Source of the DNA: Phoronis ovalis
Lineage: Eukaryota; Phoronida; Phoronidae
Reading direction: 5' to 3'
Assembly: GCA_028565635.1 (NCBI GenBank)
Contig: JAOXYB010096715.1
Coordinates: 1-18,517, forward strand
DNA: 18,517 nt
The position numbers and the translations under genes are program-made. Positions 17,101 to 18,517 of the stretch are shown piece by piece. The notes under the pieces are model-generated. The model saw nothing but the letters and a program-made list of their open reading frames with translations, had not been told where the DNA came from and did not search any database. The first letter of the stretch is position 1. Every line of letters begins with the position of its first letter.

Positions 17101-18517
17101 TACTTTGAAACCGTCTTTTTCTTGATCAGTGAGGCTCTGTGGAACTTACTAATGTCACGGGTTTGTCAAATGTTTTAATAGAGTTTTTACATACTGGGCG
17201 CAGTTTTGCATTTTGTATTATACGCATGTACCAGTATATTATTGCAAGGTTTAGATAGGTGCCAGACAACCCCGTAGTTAGCGTTATGTACCTTATTGAA
17301 GTTATATTGAAATGTTATATTCAAGCACTATATATTATACATAACCATTCTTACAATTATTTTCAAGTTTAGTATGCATAAAACGCCAAAGGTGACATAC
17401 ATCCCATACATGACGTATTTCTAATGGAAACTTTAATTCAACTTTATTACTTACCTTGACAATCCTGGACATTTTTTGATATCTATATATAGTTATCCAT
17501 ACTATGGCTACATAAAGGTATTAAGTCAAGCTGCTGTTCCAGTCTCCGAAAATCTGTTCGACAACCTGGCAACTTCAGGCGCCAGTAGCAGGAATTTCGG
17601 TGCAAAACCCAGGAAAAGGGTTCAAATGGTTTCAGTACACGCTGGTTATATGGGTCTTTATTGGAAAAGCACTCTATGTAACTTACATCATTGTTACTCC
17701 CAACAGTTACTATATAACAAAAAATATAAAACAACTATAAATCGTACACAAGACCTCCCAGGCATATGGTATTTTAAAAGTGTTACACGTAACTATTTTA
17801 TATAAGTTTATAATTTATATTCGGAAAATTTATATCATTTCATCAAGATAACCGAAACTACCAGCATCTTCAATTAGTTGAAGATGGCTAATTACGGAAG
17901 AAGAAACTTAATTAGGTATGTTTGTAGAACTACGTCATATACATAAAAAATAAACACATTTTCTGAAAGAGGAAATGCTAATCTAAAACATATCTTGAAT
18001 GAACTTAATTCCGTTAAACAGAATTTTAATGAATCAACATTACGCACTGAAACTTGCCTTCTCTGTCTACTCGACCAGTCGCGATGTGTTCAAATTCGCA
18101 TAAAACTTTCTTGGTACACACACGCGGTCGGATTTCAGTATTGCCATCTAGCATTGGATATGATTTAACCAACGCGCGAATACAAAACAGAATTAAGCCA
18201 TTTTGAACTCATAAAAAATAGCAAATTTAAAGACCCATACTGGACAATAATTGAGGGACAGGATGGACCATATAAGTATATATATCTCTGATTTTTAATC
18301 AAATTAAATTTATCCTGTTAAAATGGATTTTTAGATCACTTCATGTGAAGTGTGGTGTAACGCCCAGGTGTCTATCGCTGTGTGTGCGCGTGTTGAAAAT
18401 GTCACATGTCCAGCTGGGGACACCGCGATGGACTTTTGTCCAATAAATACTAGAGATCTAAGAAGAGTTCCTATGCACAACTTCGCCCGTTTTCTAGATA
18501 TAAAGGCTCCATTCTTA
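17101..18517. other. Right end, intron 3 of gene B continued
   Basis: No Ig3-like exon is found up to the edge. The 109-codon + frame (17476-17805) and the overlapping 83-codon - frame show no recognised domain. From about 18340 to the end the DNA is richer in GC, opens with a small palindrome (cacttcatgtgaagtg, 18337-18352) and includes gtgtaacgcccagg. This may be the start of a further unknown repeat. Confidence 0.4.

Larger units (their letters stand above)
11305..18517 (+). other. Gene B: Ig-superfamily receptor gene, 5' part
   Basis: Gene span from the promoter through the signal-peptide exon (11360-11402), V-set exon (13037-13414) and Ig2 exon (14173-14493), continuing past the right edge. 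All introns are phase 1. It is a close paralogue of gene A in tandem, same strand, with about 5.1 kb from the gene A stop to the gene B start codon. The Ig3, stalk and tail exons are expected to the right but are not in the window. Confidence 0.75.

Noticed and set aside
17476-17805. A 109-codon gene at the right end
   Set aside because: No domain signature, no splice or promoter context, and an overlapping open frame on the other strand.

Overview
The window looks like nuclear DNA of an invertebrate animal. Coding sequence is split into exons of one immunoglobulin (Ig) domain each with GT..AG introns. The DNA is AT-rich, carries TA and CA microsatellites, and is littered with relics of Ty3/Gypsy, LINE and tRNA-derived elements. 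I cannot name the species; a mollusc or cnidarian would fit, but this is a guess.

The host genes are two neighbouring members of one Ig-superfamily family, both on the + strand. Gene A (1-6286) lacks its 5' end. It shows the end of a second Ig exon (1-127), a third Ig exon (2485-2823), a decayed duplicate of that third exon (4769-5081), an 11-codon Thr/Pro stalk exon (5733-5765) and a last exon (6213-6286) that ends in a hydrophobic tail with no cytoplasmic part, as expected of a GPI-anchor signal. Gene B (11360 to beyond the right edge) shows a signal-peptide exon (11360-11402), a V-set exon (13037-13414) and a second Ig exon (14173-14493) about 91% identical to the end of gene A's. Its later exons lie outside the window. 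Every junction is phase 1, so domain exons can be lost, repeated or skipped without breaking the frame. The composite protein is signal peptide, V-set, I/C2-like, C2-like, short stalk, GPI anchor: a surface or shed receptor or adhesion molecule, of the type used in recognition.

Region by region: intron after Ig2 of gene A (128-2484), with a Ty3/Gypsy RNase H relic, a possible NADAR-like scrap, a TA repeat and a LINE reverse-transcriptase relic; next intron (2824-4768), with a tRNA-like SINE on the minus strand, a telomere-like scrap, a 90-bp inverted repeat pair and a CA repeat; end of gene A; intergenic DNA (6290-11300) with a 39-nt perfect hairpin, a 22-nt palindrome, a 20-bp minisatellite and three copies of a roughly 600-bp unknown repeat, two of them head to head; gene B promoter and signal exon; intron 1 of gene B, with an antisense LINE 3' end whose protein has an R2-like CCHC and PD signature; V and Ig2 exons; a long last intron with another, longer Ty3/Gypsy relic. 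The two Gypsy relics sit in the matching intron of both genes and in the same orientation, so the insertion probably predates the gene duplication.
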